A stretch of DNA of 64,000 nt from Chloroflexota bacterium (GCA_029262675.1 JAJCYW010000012.1:1-64000), one strand, 5' to 3'; positions 1 through 9,149 are shown, counted from the first letter of the stretch. Numbers and translations: made by a program. The notes: generated from the sequence alone by a model not told the origin.

Positions 1-118
1 CGTAGTGCAGCCGTGCACGTAGTGCAGCCGTGCACGTAGTGCAGCCGTGCACGTAGTGCAGCCGTGCACGTAGTGCAGCCGTGCACGTAGTGCAGCCGTG
101 CACGTAGTGCAGCCGTGC
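1..118. repeat. 17-bp tandem repeat array (CGTAGTGCAGCCGTGCA), about 7 units, open at the left window edge
   Basis: Six identical 17-mers at 1-102 plus a 16/17 unit at 103-118, read directly. Confidence 0.97.
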
Positions 119-200
119 TACCACCGATAACCACTCCACCGATGTGGTATAACGCTGCCGAGACGCGCCCGTAGGAAGCGCCTGCAGACAGGAGGCGGAC

Positions 201-1085
201 ATGACGGCAGAGATCGCGACGCAGCACGGAAACACGTACGGCCCCTACCGGGCGCCGGCCAACCCGATGCGCGAGTCCACCGGAACGATCCACGACGAGG
301 GCGACGCCCGCCGCCTCGGCTTTCGAGGCGGCCTCGTAGCGGGATCGATCCACATGGAGCAGTTCGCGCCCCTCCTCGTGCATGCATTCGGCGAGGAGTG
401 GCTGGAGCGCGGCACCATCTCGCTCTACTTCCTCACGCCCACCGTCCACGGCGAACAGGTGCGCGCCGTCCTCGGCGTGCCTCAGGGACCCGACCCTCAG
501 GTCGAAGCCTGGATGGAAACACAAGCCGGCACGCGCATCTGCGAGGGCACCGTGTCGCTAGGCACGCCTGCCGCCCCCAGCGCCCTCCACGTCCGCGAGC
601 TCGACCGCCACGGTCGCGGTGAGCCGCGCATCCTCGCCGACGCCCAGCCTGGCGACGAGTTCCCCGTCGTCGACACCAGCGTTCCTCAGGCCCTGATCGA
701 CGAGCGCCTCGCCGTCATCACCGAGCCGATGCCCTGGTACAACGACGCTGCGCGCTGGGGCGGAACCGTGCCCACCACAGTCAACCAGGTCAACGCCCTG
801 ATCGCGCCGCAGACCGCCTACCTGCGGAACATGCGTGCAGGGGCAATTGGTCTGTACGGCGCCATCGAGCTGCGCAACGTCCACGGGCCCGTGCTCGCGG
901 ACACCGCGTACCGCGCCGGCGGCACGGTGCTCCACGTCGGCGAAACGCCCAAGACGGAGTACATCTGGTTCGACACCTGGGCCGATGACACAGCCGGCAG
1001 CCGCATCGCGGAGATGCGCATGATGCTCCGCTTCATGAAGGCGTCGTCCCCCCTCTACGGGGAGGATGACGCTACGTCAGGCTGA
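201..1085 (+). CDS. MaoC/hotdog-like hypothetical protein
   Basis: 294-aa ORF with SD-like ggagg before ATG; GGLVAGSIHMEQF and YFLTPTVHGEQVR segments look dehydratase/hotdog-like. Confidence 0.7.
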   Translation: MTAEIATQHGNTYGPYRAPANPMRESTGTIHDEGDARRLGFRGGLVAGSIHMEQFAPLLVHAFGEEWLERGTISLYFLTPTVHGEQVRAVLGVPQGPDPQVEAWMETQAGTRICEGTVSLGTPAAPSALHVRELDRHGRGEPRILADAQPGDEFPVVDTSVPQALIDERLAVITEPMPWYNDAARWGGTVPTTVNQVNALIAPQTAYLRNMRAGAIGLYGAIELRNVHGPVLADTAYRAGGTVLHVGETPKTEYIWFDTWADDTAGSRIAEMRMMLRFMKASSPLYGEDDATSG

Positions 1086-1162
1086 CCTGACCGTGCGACC
1101 AGCCGCCCAGCGGGATGCCCACGTTACGCCTTTGCCACCGCGCCCTTCGCGTGTCCGGCGTA

Positions 1163-1942
1163 TCAGTATGGCCGGCGGGCGATGACGTAGCCGAAGCTGA
1201 CCCAGCGGCCATCATCCACTTCAAGTCTGCGGGGGTCTTCTTCCGGGTGGGCGCGGCACCAGGCGTCGTGGCGGCAAAACTCGTCCCACCACGCTCGGGC
1301 ATCGGGAGCGTAGCCGGACTCCAAGACATCAAAGCCAACCGACTCGAAGGCGTCCACGGTCTCTCCTATCGTGGCGAAGCAATCCGCCCAGGCGGCCGCG
1401 CCCTCCGTCACGAGCGGCGCGAGGTCCTCCGGGAGTTCGACGTCCAGGTGCATGGGCTCGCCCAACCCAAACAGCGCGCCGGGGCGAAGCACCCGAAGCA
1501 CCTCAGCAAGGCACTCCCTGTATTTCGCTTCCCCCTGAATCCCCCTAATCATTTCGAAGGCCGTCGTGCTGTAGGCCGCATCGAAGAAACGGTCCGCGAA
1601 TCCGGTATCCGGGACACCGACTCTGATCGGAACCACCTGGTCCTGAATGCTCCAGGCACGAACGTTGCGCCAGACATGCTCCACCATGGGGCGCTTCTCA
1701 GCGTCCCATGGGTCGATCCATGGGTCGATGCCGACGACGAAGGCACCGTACTCCTTCGCCAGGAAGCAAGTCTGATAGCCTCGATTCGTACCGATGTCCA
1801 GCAGCCGGGTGCCCGGCTTCAGGTCCAATCTGTCCGCGATAAACTCGGCTAGCTTCAGCCCACCCGGGCCGCTGCACTCCGCATAAACGGCATCGAGGTC
1901 GGGGTACTTTGCGGCTTTCGGGTAATCGGTTGTCTGCGCCAC
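1163..1942 (-). CDS. class I SAM-dependent methyltransferase
   Basis: Motif I-like LLDIGTNRGYQTCFLAKEYGAFVVGIDPW. Confidence 0.85.
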   Translation of the reverse strand: MAQTTDYPKAAKYPDLDAVYAECSGPGGLKLAEFIADRLDLKPGTRLLDIGTNRGYQTCFLAKEYGAFVVGIDPWIDPWDAEKRPMVEHVWRNVRAWSIQDQVVPIRVGVPDTGFADRFFDAAYSTTAFEMIRGIQGEAKYRECLAEVLRVLRPGALFGLGEPMHLDVELPEDLAPLVTEGAAAWADCFATIGETVDAFESVGFDVLESGYAPDARAWWDEFCRHDAWCRAHPEEDPRRLEVDDGRWVSFGYVIARRPY

Positions 1943-2044
1943 GTGCTCATCCCTCTCGTCCTCTGCCGCCCTACGCAGTAGGCCCTACTCTCGCGGATAC
2001 GCCGCCGCCTCCCACAAGTCTATGACCGGCACGTCATGCCCGGC

Positions 2045-2422
2045 TCACTCGGCAGCAATGTCCTTTGGTCGAATGACAAAGCGGAAATCCTGAGCCTCCA
2101 GCTCATCCCAAGTTATCGCCTTGCTGAACAGTACGTTCCCGGCATCATCTCGAACTACGACGACATCCTCCCATAGGTCAGCAAGTGTGGTGACATCTTC
2201 CCTACTGGAGTTGGCGCGTAGGCTGAGCTCAAAATCGTTCTCATCGTAACCCAGATAGATGTGAACGGGCTGGTCAGTTTGGTTCATCCAGGTCACGCCC
2301 GCTCCAGGATCACATCCAGCGGCAGCGAAAGCGAGCGCAACCGCGACCACAAGGCCAGCCAGCAGGCGCGGAGATAGTGCCTTGTCGCGTACGTGATCAC
2401 GCCAACTTCGGTGACCACTCAT
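2045..2422 (-). CDS. putative lipoprotein
   Basis: Signal peptide with lipobox-like LAFAAAGC; the later ATG in the 2045..2482 ORF fits best. Confidence 0.6.
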   Translation of the reverse strand: MSGHRSWRDHVRDKALSPRLLAGLVVAVALAFAAAGCDPGAGVTWMNQTDQPVHIYLGYDENDFELSLRANSSREDVTTLADLWEDVVVVRDDAGNVLFSKAITWDELEAQDFRFVIRPKDIAAE

Positions 2423-2522
2423 AGCGCCGCCGCCGGCAAGTCTATGATCGGCACATCCCCCTCCTAACGCAACCGACAGCACTGCCCGCGTGTGCTCGAG
2501 GGCCTACGGCTGCAGTGGTCCC

Positions 2523-2563
2523 GAGTTCTGCTTCGCAGAACTCGAAGGTGCACGCAGTGCACC
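2523..2563. repeat. double-hairpin palindromic element, copy A
   Basis: GAGTTCTGC-ttc-GCAGAACTC, gaa, GGTGCAC-gca-GTGCACC (9-3-9 then 7-3-7). Confidence 0.93.
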
Positions 2564-2634
2564 CGTCCTGCCAGGCGTTGCGGTCGCCGGCGTCCAGGTG
2601 CGGCACTAGGTCGATAACGAACGTCATCGCAGCC

Positions 2635-3522
2635 CTAGATCGTGATCCACGTCGCCAGCGCCACCGCCACCGGCGAGCCGTCCTCGTCGTACAGCGCCGA
2701 GTTCGCGCGCAGCTTGCGGCCGTCCTCGCCCGCCGGCCACCCGATTACCGTGTAGCGCGTGCCTGCCCGCATCGGCGCGAGTTGCTTGACGGCGTAGCGG
2801 CCCAGCACCACCTCGACCTCTGGTCGGATATAGACGAAGCCACCCGGGCAATCGAGCGCCGCCGATACGAATTCCGGCCGCACCGCGCCGTCTCCGTCGG
2901 CGAGCGACGCGTCGGGCGTCCAGACGCCAGCCGTGCGGCAGGCGCCGCGACACGCGGAACCGAGTTCTGCTTCGCAGACCTCGAAGGTGCACCCAGTGCA
3001 CCCGTCGTCCGTCCAGCCGGAGAAGATGCGCAGCCCGTCGCCCTCGGCGCGCGTAGCGCCGCAGACGAAGCAATCGTTGTACTGCATCGTCGCCCGCTGC
3101 GCTTCGCCGCGCGCCGCCGCCTCCAGCACGACGTCCAAGTCAGGCATCGGCGGTGGTTCGACGCCGACCGTGGTTCCGAACGCCTCAGCGATCAGTTCGT
3201 CGCCATCGATAAGTTCGACGCCGTCGTCCGTCGCGCGGACGTCCAGCGGCTTATCGAGAGGCGCAGGCCGCCGCAGCGTCACCTCCACCGCCTCGACATC
3301 CGACCTCGAGTTCCGCGACGTGGAACTCGAAGCTGCACGAAGTGCAGCCGAACTCGCAGGTGCACCCAGTGCACCCGCGGTCTCACCTAAGACGTTCGCC
3401 AGTAGCCCCGCGACGTAGCCGCCGTTGCCGGAGCCGGGCGGCCCGCAGAACCGCGCGTCGACCACGATCTGCTCGCCTATGGAATTGCCCCGTTCTCCTT
3501 CAGCGGAATGATCTGGTCCCAA
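2635..3522 (-). CDS. hotdog-fold/thioesterase-like protein carrying two in-frame palindromic-element segments
   Basis: 295-aa ORF (TTG 3522 or GTG 3465 start); DARFCGPPGSGNGGYVAGLLANVLG, VEVTLRRPAPLDKPLDV, CFVCGATRAEGDGLRIFSG; interrupted by element-encoded peptides. Confidence 0.75.
   Translation of the reverse strand: MGPDHSAEGERGNSIGEQIVVDARFCGPPGSGNGGYVAGLLANVLGETAGALGAPASSAALRAASSSTSRNSRSDVEAVEVTLRRPAPLDKPLDVRATDDGVELIDGDELIAEAFGTTVGVEPPPMPDLDVVLEAAARGEAQRATMQYNDCFVCGATRAEGDGLRIFSGWTDDGCTGCTFEVCEAELGSACRGACRTAGVWTPDASLADGDGAVRPEFVSAALDCPGGFVYIRPEVEVVLGRYAVKQLAPMRAGTRYTVIGWPAGEDGRKLRANSALYDEDGSPVAVALATWITI
2962..3002. repeat. double-hairpin palindromic element, copy B, inside a CDS
   Basis: GAGTTCTGC-ttc-GCAGACCTC, gaa, GGTGCAC-cca-GTGCACC. 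Confidence 0.9.
3308..3375. repeat. double-hairpin palindromic element, copy C plus extra second hairpin, inside a CDS
   Basis: GAGTTCCGC-gac-GTGGAACTC, gaa, GCTGCAC-gaa-GTGCAGC, then GAACTCGCA plus GGTGCAC-cca-GTGCACC. Confidence 0.9.
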
Positions 3523-4679
3523 TCGTACCCCAGCTCCAGCAGCACCTCTTCCGTGTGCTGCCCCAGTTCCGGCGCCAGCCCTTGCGGCCCCACGGGCGTC
3601 CCGTCGAAATCCGCCGGGGTCGCAATAAACGGCACCGGCCCGTCCGGCCCCTCCACGTCGCGGAACACGCCCGCCTCATGCACCACGGGGTCGTCGACTA
3701 CGTCGTTGATGCTGTTGACGGGCGCAAACCAGACGTTATGCGCGTCGAAGATCTCGCCCCACTCGTCCAGCGATTTCGTCGCGAAGACCGCGTCCAGCTC
3801 CGCCACCAGCTCCGGCCCGTGCTCCCTGCGGACCGTGATGTCCGCGAAGCGCTCGTCCGTCAGCAGGTCTTCGCGGTCGATCGCCCGCAGCAGGTCGGGC
3901 CAGTGGCGGTCGGCCTGCAAGAGCAGCAGCCAGAACCAGCGCTCGTCTTTCGACTGGAAGCAGTTGATGATCGGGTTGACCGCGTGCTCGCGATCGTAGG
4001 CCACGACCGGCACCTTCAGGCGCAGCGCCAAGCTCACGTCCCAGCCCATCATGAACACGCCCGTCCGCACCAGCGACACCGCGACGCGCTGTCCTTTCCC
4101 TGTCCGCTCGCGCGACAGCAGCGCCGCCGAGATCGCCCCCGCGCCGCCCATACCCGTCATGTGGTCGCCCATGCCGCCGCGCTGCTGCGGGATCGGCGTC
4201 CCCTCCGGCGTCAGCGACGACGCCACCCCCGCCCGCGACCAGAACGCGCCGATGTCGTACGCCGCGCGATTTCGATTTGGTCCGTCCGGCCCGTAGCCCG
4301 TCAGGTGGGCGTAGACCAAGCGCGGGTTGTCCTTCGAAACCGTGTCGTAGTCCAGGCCGTGCGCCTCAAGCGCCTGCGGTCGCAGGTTCGTCACCACCAC
4401 GTCCGCCTGATCGATCAGCTTCCTTGCTATGGCGCGGCCTTCCTCATTCTCCAGGTTCAGCACGACGCTGCGCTTTCCCCGGTTGTCCACCTCGAACGGC
4501 GGGTTGAGCGGCGCCGCCACCCCCAGCGTCGACGCAAACAGCCCCCGGAACGGATCGCCGTTCGGCGGCTCGACCTTTGTCACCTCGGCGCCCCAATCGC
4601 GCAGGATCGCCGCGCACGATGGCGCCGCCACCCAGAAGCCCAGTTCAACCACACGTATTCCGTCCAGCGGTCCCGGCAT
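3477..4679 (-). CDS. CaiB/BaiF (family III) CoA-transferase
   Basis: MPGPLDGIRVVELGFWVAAPSCAAILRDWGAEVTKVEPPNGDPFRG; GGAGGGG upstream. Confidence 0.92.
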   Translation of the reverse strand: MPGPLDGIRVVELGFWVAAPSCAAILRDWGAEVTKVEPPNGDPFRGLFASTLGVAAPLNPPFEVDNRGKRSVVLNLENEEGRAIARKLIDQADVVVTNLRPQALEAHGLDYDTVSKDNPRLVYAHLTGYGPDGPNRNRAAYDIGAFWSRAGVASSLTPEGTPIPQQRGGMGDHMTGMGGAGAISAALLSRERTGKGQRVAVSLVRTGVFMMGWDVSLALRLKVPVVAYDREHAVNPIINCFQSKDERWFWLLLLQADRHWPDLLRAIDREDLLTDERFADITVRREHGPELVAELDAVFATKSLDEWGEIFDAHNVWFAPVNSINDVVDDPVVHEAGVFRDVEGPDGPVPFIATPADFDGTPVGPQGLAPELGQHTEEVLLELGYDWDQIIPLKENGAIP

Positions 4680-4873
4680 CGTGTCACCCCTCCAGCATGC
4701 AGCGTGTTTCGTGGATTATACAGCAGGCGCCGCACCGCCGGCGTCAGCCTTAGTTGCAGTACACTCCGCGCGTCATGGAAACGAAGATCATGAAGATGCG
4801 GAGCGCGACCATCGCGGACTTCGTTGTACCTCTCGGCTAATCTCCTCGGCGCGTTGCCGCTCTAGTTCGGCCC

Positions 4874-4902
4874 TTGACAAGCGAACGCACCGTCAGCATA
4901 AT
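4874..4902 (+). promoter_or_regulatory. sigma70-type promoter for the 4945/5384 gene pair
   Basis: TTGACA (4874-4879), 17-bp spacer, CATAAT (4897-4902). Confidence 0.75.
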
Positions 4903-4944
4903 TGCAGCCTGATGTACGCAAGCTGCCAGAATTAGGAGGGCGTT

Positions 4945-5346
4945 ATGGACGAGTCGAGCCCGAATCACGGCTCAGGTGAAATCGAATGTCCGGCCGCCAA
5001 GACGTTCTACTTGTCGGAAAAGAAAGTCTATGCGGTCACGGTTGAAGTCATCGCCGCTGATGGATGTGTTGCCGAACTTCACAAGAACTACAAGAACAAG
5101 AAGTCCAAGGTTTGTGCCACAGTTGTCGGAAGCCTCACTGTTACATGTTTCCATGTTCAGAACCTCACGCTGAAATGCACTGCCAAGAAAAAGAAGACCA
5201 GTGCCAAGCCAAAGACGAAAGGCGCTGAGCAGATGGAAGGCGTCGAGATAACGGCCGACGCCGACGACGGTACTGTCCTGTCCGGAAACGACAAGTGCAA
5301 ATATCGAATAACACAAATTGATGTTCCGGAGCCGCAGGCTCCTTAA
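4945..5346 (+). CDS. hypothetical protein, Lys-rich
   Basis: SD aggaggg before ATG; 133 aa; no family recognised. Confidence 0.7.
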   Translation: MDESSPNHGSGEIECPAAKTFYLSEKKVYAVTVEVIAADGCVAELHKNYKNKKSKVCATVVGSLTVTCFHVQNLTLKCTAKKKKTSAKPKTKGAEQMEGVEITADADDGTVLSGNDKCKYRITQIDVPEPQAP

Positions 5347-5383
5347 GTATGCCCTGACTGGTGCACTGGTATGGAGGACATGT

Positions 5384-5815
5384 ATGACCAAGGGAAACTC
5401 TGCTGTTGAAGTCGCGTTCGTTCAAGACCAGGATTCGCCAACTCTCAAAATACTCGCATTGGACCCAGACGGAATAAAGGAGATTCACATCTGGAGTAGG
5501 CATGGGCGAGTGCCGACGACGCGTACATACGATTGTCCGAAGAGAGTGGAGGACACGATTTCACCCTATCCGAAAGATTGGTTTCCCGTTACTGTCGACG
5601 TCAAGGATTGCCAGACGACACCGGCCACCGATCGACATGGTCCGTACGATCAGTATGGGGATGACGCCGACGGAACCGTGGAATTCGACGAGACTAAGCC
5701 TCCTGGCCCATTCGAAGAGTTCCCTCCAGAACCACCCCAGTTCGACTGGGATGACTGGTTCGACGACGACGACGCAGAGGAAGTCATGCTAATGGGTGGC
5801 ACAATAATTACGTGA
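5384..5815 (+). CDS. hypothetical protein with strongly acidic C-terminus
   Basis: ggagg then ATG at 5384 inside ORF 5318..5815; ends FDWDDWFDDDDAEEVMLMGGTIIT. Confidence 0.65.
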   Translation: MTKGNSAVEVAFVQDQDSPTLKILALDPDGIKEIHIWSRHGRVPTTRTYDCPKRVEDTISPYPKDWFPVTVDVKDCQTTPATDRHGPYDQYGDDADGTVEFDETKPPGPFEEFPPEPPQFDWDDWFDDDDAEEVMLMGGTIIT

Positions 5816-5900
5816 AGAACTCGCTAAGTTCTGTTACTCGTCCGCCATGACATCGGCGAGCGCTATATAAGGCGGACCTAATCCTGCTGACGCGCGTCAT

Positions 5901-6086
5901 GCCAGAGTGCACGTGGCCCTGCGCCGCCACCATGCGGAGCCCGGCCAGATCCTCGCCGCTGACGTCGTCCGACAACTCGCCGCCGGCAAGCAGTTCCTCT
6001 TCGCGGACATCGGCGAGACCGTCCTCCGCGGCTTCGAAGACCCCGTCAAGCTCTGGGAAGTGAGGTGGGCCGAAGGGTCGCCGTAG
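5901..6086 (+). pseudogene. remnant of class III adenylate/guanylate cyclase C-terminus
   Basis: Manual translation: ARVHVALRRHHAEPGQILAADVVRQLAAGKQFLFADIGETVLRGFEDPVKLWEVRWAEGSP*; matches the typical cyclase catalytic-domain end; too short for the ORF track. Confidence 0.75.
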
Positions 6087-6198
6087 GAGACAGGAGACAG
6101 CAGCCGCGGCATCGGCTAGTCAGCTATCGACAGGTCAGCCATCAATGTGTCGCCGGTCCTCGTCAATTGCAGATGTGGGTGCGGGTAAAGTTTCCGCG

Positions 6199-8136
6199 AT
6201 GGACGATCGCATCCTGGGCACGTCGGCCGGCAAGTCGGCTGCGCTACTTGCCATGGTGTTCCTCCTCGTCGCCGGCATCGCCTGTGCGAGCGAGGTTCTC
6301 TCCGCAGCGGGCCAGGAGCGCCTGCAGCCCTCGCGGCCCATGTCCTCTAGCCAAATACAACCCTTCTCAGTTGAGGAACAACTCGCCGCGAGTTACGCGC
6401 CTATCGTGTATCTCAGAGAGCAAGACGGAGCTTGCGATACGGACGGCGAGGCCTACTATCCAGCTCCTGTCGAGATCGTGCTCGGCAATCCGAATGTCAG
6501 CCTTCGTAGCGCTTCACCTGGCAGCACGTCCGAACTTGCAGGCCCTTCCGCTGCCGATCTGTTCGGTAGAGACGCTGACTTCTACTTGGACCTGCCGGGC
6601 GATCCTCGCCGGCCAGGCTGCGACTACGAGCGCGACTTCCTGAAGCTCGCAGCGAACCACCCAGCGGTTGCCTATGCACATATCGTCCGCGAGCCGGGTT
6701 TCGAGCAGCTGGCAGTGCAGTACTGGTTCTACTACTACTTCAACGACTGGAACAACGACCACGAAGGCGACTGGGAGATGGTCCAGATCGTATTCGACGC
6801 GACGACGGCGGAGGAAGCGCTGCGTGAGGAACCCATCCTTGCCGGATTCTCCCAGCACAGCGACGGAGAGGCGGCCGCCTGGGACGACAAGAAGATCGAG
6901 AAGGAAGGCGACAGGATGGTCGTATACGTTGGCGCGGGCTCGCACGCCAACTACTACGACGACGCCACGTATCTCGGCCGTGTCAACGGCTGCGACGACG
7001 CGTCCAAGCCCCTCCGTCGCGTGCCGTTGGAAGCCCGGCTTGTCCCGGCTGAGATTTCCGGCGAGGACGATCCGTTTGCTTGGCTGGAATTCGGCGGACG
7101 CTGGGGAGAACGCCAGCCCGGTCACCGCAACGGCCCCACCGGCCCCGCCTCGAAGGGTAGGTGGAACGAACCGATTACGTGGCAGAATGGACTGCGTGAT
7201 ACGAGCCTGAAGGTCCCGAATATCAGTGTCGGACCAAACGCCGCCGGATTCTTTTGTGACGTCGTCGCGTTCGGCGCGCGCCATCTGTTGGGGAGCGCAC
7301 GGTGGTTCGCTCTTAGTGTTGGCATCGTTGCGGTGGGCGGCATAGCAACGGCGCTGGCGCGAACGACCTACCGGCCGGCACTCGCAACGCCACTCCGACG
7401 GCGGCGGCGCTTCGGTCAAATCCTGACTTCGGCGCTGGCGATTCAACGCAGCAGGTGGCTGTTCTTCGGCGCCATCGGAGCATGCCTAATCCCGGCCGGC
7501 ATGGTCGTGATGGCGGCGCAGTCCCTGATCCTCCCGATCTCGCCGGTCGAGGCATTGCTGGGCGTCTTCGACAACTCGGCGACGACAGCGGCATTCGCCT
7601 TGGGCCTCGGCACGGTGCAGTTCGGCGTCGCCTACTGGCTGATCCTCTGTACGGTCATCGTAACGCTTGCAGAGCTCGACGCCGGCCGCCCTGTCGGCGT
7701 TCGTCACATCTACCAGAAGATCGCTGGATCCTTCTGGCCGCTTGTGCGAGCCAGACTGGCATCGCTGCTCACGATTGGCCTGTTCACGCTGACGGTGATC
7801 GGCATCCCCCTGGCGCTTCGCTACGCCGTGAGGATGACGTTTCTTGAGCACGTGATCCTGCTGGGAGGCAGCAACGACACGACCGCTCATACTGCAAGCG
7901 CTCGCCTCGTCGAAGGCCGTTGGTGGCGAACGTCGGGGGTGTCGGCGGCCATTGCCATCACCGGCATCGCGGCCGGGCCGGCTCTCGGTGCAGCACTCGT
8001 GCTATCGGCCGCGGCACCCCTCGGAGCGATTAACGTCATCAGCTCGCTCGTCTATGTCCTGCTCATCCCCTACGTGGCGATCGGGCTGACGCTCCTCTAC
8101 TACGACGCCATAGCGTCCAGAGCCGAACGCGACTAG
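6199..8136 (+). CDS. Vps62-like domain protein with signal/TM N-terminus and multi-TM C-terminus
   Basis: YAPIVYLREQDGACDTDGEAYYP, QYWFYYYFNDWNNDHEGDWEMVQIVFD, VYVGAGSHANYYDD; hydrophobic C-terminal third. Confidence 0.7.
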   Translation: MDDRILGTSAGKSAALLAMVFLLVAGIACASEVLSAAGQERLQPSRPMSSSQIQPFSVEEQLAASYAPIVYLREQDGACDTDGEAYYPAPVEIVLGNPNVSLRSASPGSTSELAGPSAADLFGRDADFYLDLPGDPRRPGCDYERDFLKLAANHPAVAYAHIVREPGFEQLAVQYWFYYYFNDWNNDHEGDWEMVQIVFDATTAEEALREEPILAGFSQHSDGEAAAWDDKKIEKEGDRMVVYVGAGSHANYYDDATYLGRVNGCDDASKPLRRVPLEARLVPAEISGEDDPFAWLEFGGRWGERQPGHRNGPTGPASKGRWNEPITWQNGLRDTSLKVPNISVGPNAAGFFCDVVAFGARHLLGSARWFALSVGIVAVGGIATALARTTYRPALATPLRRRRRFGQILTSALAIQRSRWLFFGAIGACLIPAGMVVMAAQSLILPISPVEALLGVFDNSATTAAFALGLGTVQFGVAYWLILCTVIVTLAELDAGRPVGVRHIYQKIAGSFWPLVRARLASLLTIGLFTLTVIGIPLALRYAVRMTFLEHVILLGGSNDTTAHTASARLVEGRWWRTSGVSAAIAITGIAAGPALGAALVLSAAAPLGAINVISSLVYVLLIPYVAIGLTLLYYDAIASRAERD

Positions 8137-8143
8137 GGCGCGC

Positions 8144-8149
8144 TACAAT
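8144..8149 (+). promoter_or_regulatory. -10 element TACAAT, likely leaderless promoter of the sulfurtransferase
   Basis: TACAAT 9 nt before ATG 8159; no SD. Confidence 0.5.
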
Positions 8150-8158
8150 ACAGCCGCC

Positions 8159-9040
8159 ATGTCCGATGCTCCCAGCACCGCTGCCCCCGGAACGGATGCT
8201 CCCGGCGCCAACGCCCTCGTCACCACAGCCTGGCTCGCCGCCCAACTTGGCGCACCAGGCACACACGTCATTGAGTGCTCCAGCAGCCGCCTCGACGAGT
8301 ACGCCGCCGCCCACATCCCCGGCGCCGCCGCCATCGACTGGCTCCGCGACCTCGTCGAACGCGACGACGAATCCTCGGGCCTCGTCATCGACGCCCAGCG
8401 ATTCGCCGCCCTCGCCTCCCGCCTCGGCATCCGCCCCAACGACACGTTGATCTTCTACGGTGACATGGGCGGCCGCCACGCTGCGCGCGCCCTCTGGACC
8501 TTCGAGTACTACGGCCACCCCGGCGACCTTCACCTCATGGACGGCGGCCGCGAGGCCTGGTCCCGCGAAGGCCGGCCTATGGACGCCGCCGCCGCCGCTA
8601 TCGAACCCTCTGACTACCCGGTCCCGCGCCACACCAACGATGCCATCCGCGCCATCCGCGCCACCCGCGACGACGTCGCCGCCGCGCTCGCTGACCCGGC
8701 CTTCGTCCCGCTCGACACCCGCACCCGCGACGAGTACGTCGGCGAAGACATCCGCGCCGCCCGCGGCGGCCGCATCCCCGGCGCGACCCACGTCTTCTGG
8801 AAGGACAACGTCGCGGAGGACGCCACGTTAAAGTCAATCGATGAGCTAGCAGAGATGTACAAGAACGTTCCGAAGAACGCGCCCGTAGCCACCTACTGCC
8901 AACTCGGCATGCGCGCCGCCCACACCTGGTTCGTCTTGCGACACGTCCTCGGCTACTCCAACGCCGCCACCTACGACGGCTCCTGGCAGGAGTGGGGCAA
9001 CGACCCGGACACCCAGATAGAGGCCGAGACCGCCCCCTAA
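8159..9040 (+). CDS. thiosulfate/3-mercaptopyruvate sulfurtransferase (tandem rhodanese)
   Basis: VTTAWLAAQLGAPGTHVIECS, DTLIFYGDMGGRHAARALWTFEYYGH, catalytic-loop YCQLGMRAAHTWFVL. Confidence 0.9.
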   Translation: MSDAPSTAAPGTDAPGANALVTTAWLAAQLGAPGTHVIECSSSRLDEYAAAHIPGAAAIDWLRDLVERDDESSGLVIDAQRFAALASRLGIRPNDTLIFYGDMGGRHAARALWTFEYYGHPGDLHLMDGGREAWSREGRPMDAAAAAIEPSDYPVPRHTNDAIRAIRATRDDVAAALADPAFVPLDTRTRDEYVGEDIRAARGGRIPGATHVFWKDNVAEDATLKSIDELAEMYKNVPKNAPVATYCQLGMRAAHTWFVLRHVLGYSNAATYDGSWQEWGNDPDTQIEAETAP

Positions 9041-9149
9041 CTGCGCCAATCTCCCCCTTCCCTTCGGTCTAACGGCGACCTGAAACGAACGTCCTCGCTT
9101 CACGTTACTAACGGCGAAAGCGAACGGCGACACGGCCTGGGAGGACACC

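Noticed and set aside
1-118. Tandem array as a CRISPR
   Set aside because: Units are contiguous 17-mers without unique spacers, and no cas genes are present.
2515-3390. 291-aa plus-strand ORF
   Set aside because: Antisense to the hotdog-like CDS; stays open partly because the palindromic elements are stop-free in all frames.
3342-4793. 483-aa plus-strand ORF
   Set aside because: Antisense to the CoA-transferase; Arg/His/Gln-rich shadow translation.
6514-7446. 310-aa minus-strand ORF
   Set aside because: Antisense to the Vps62-like gene; composition typical of a shadow frame.
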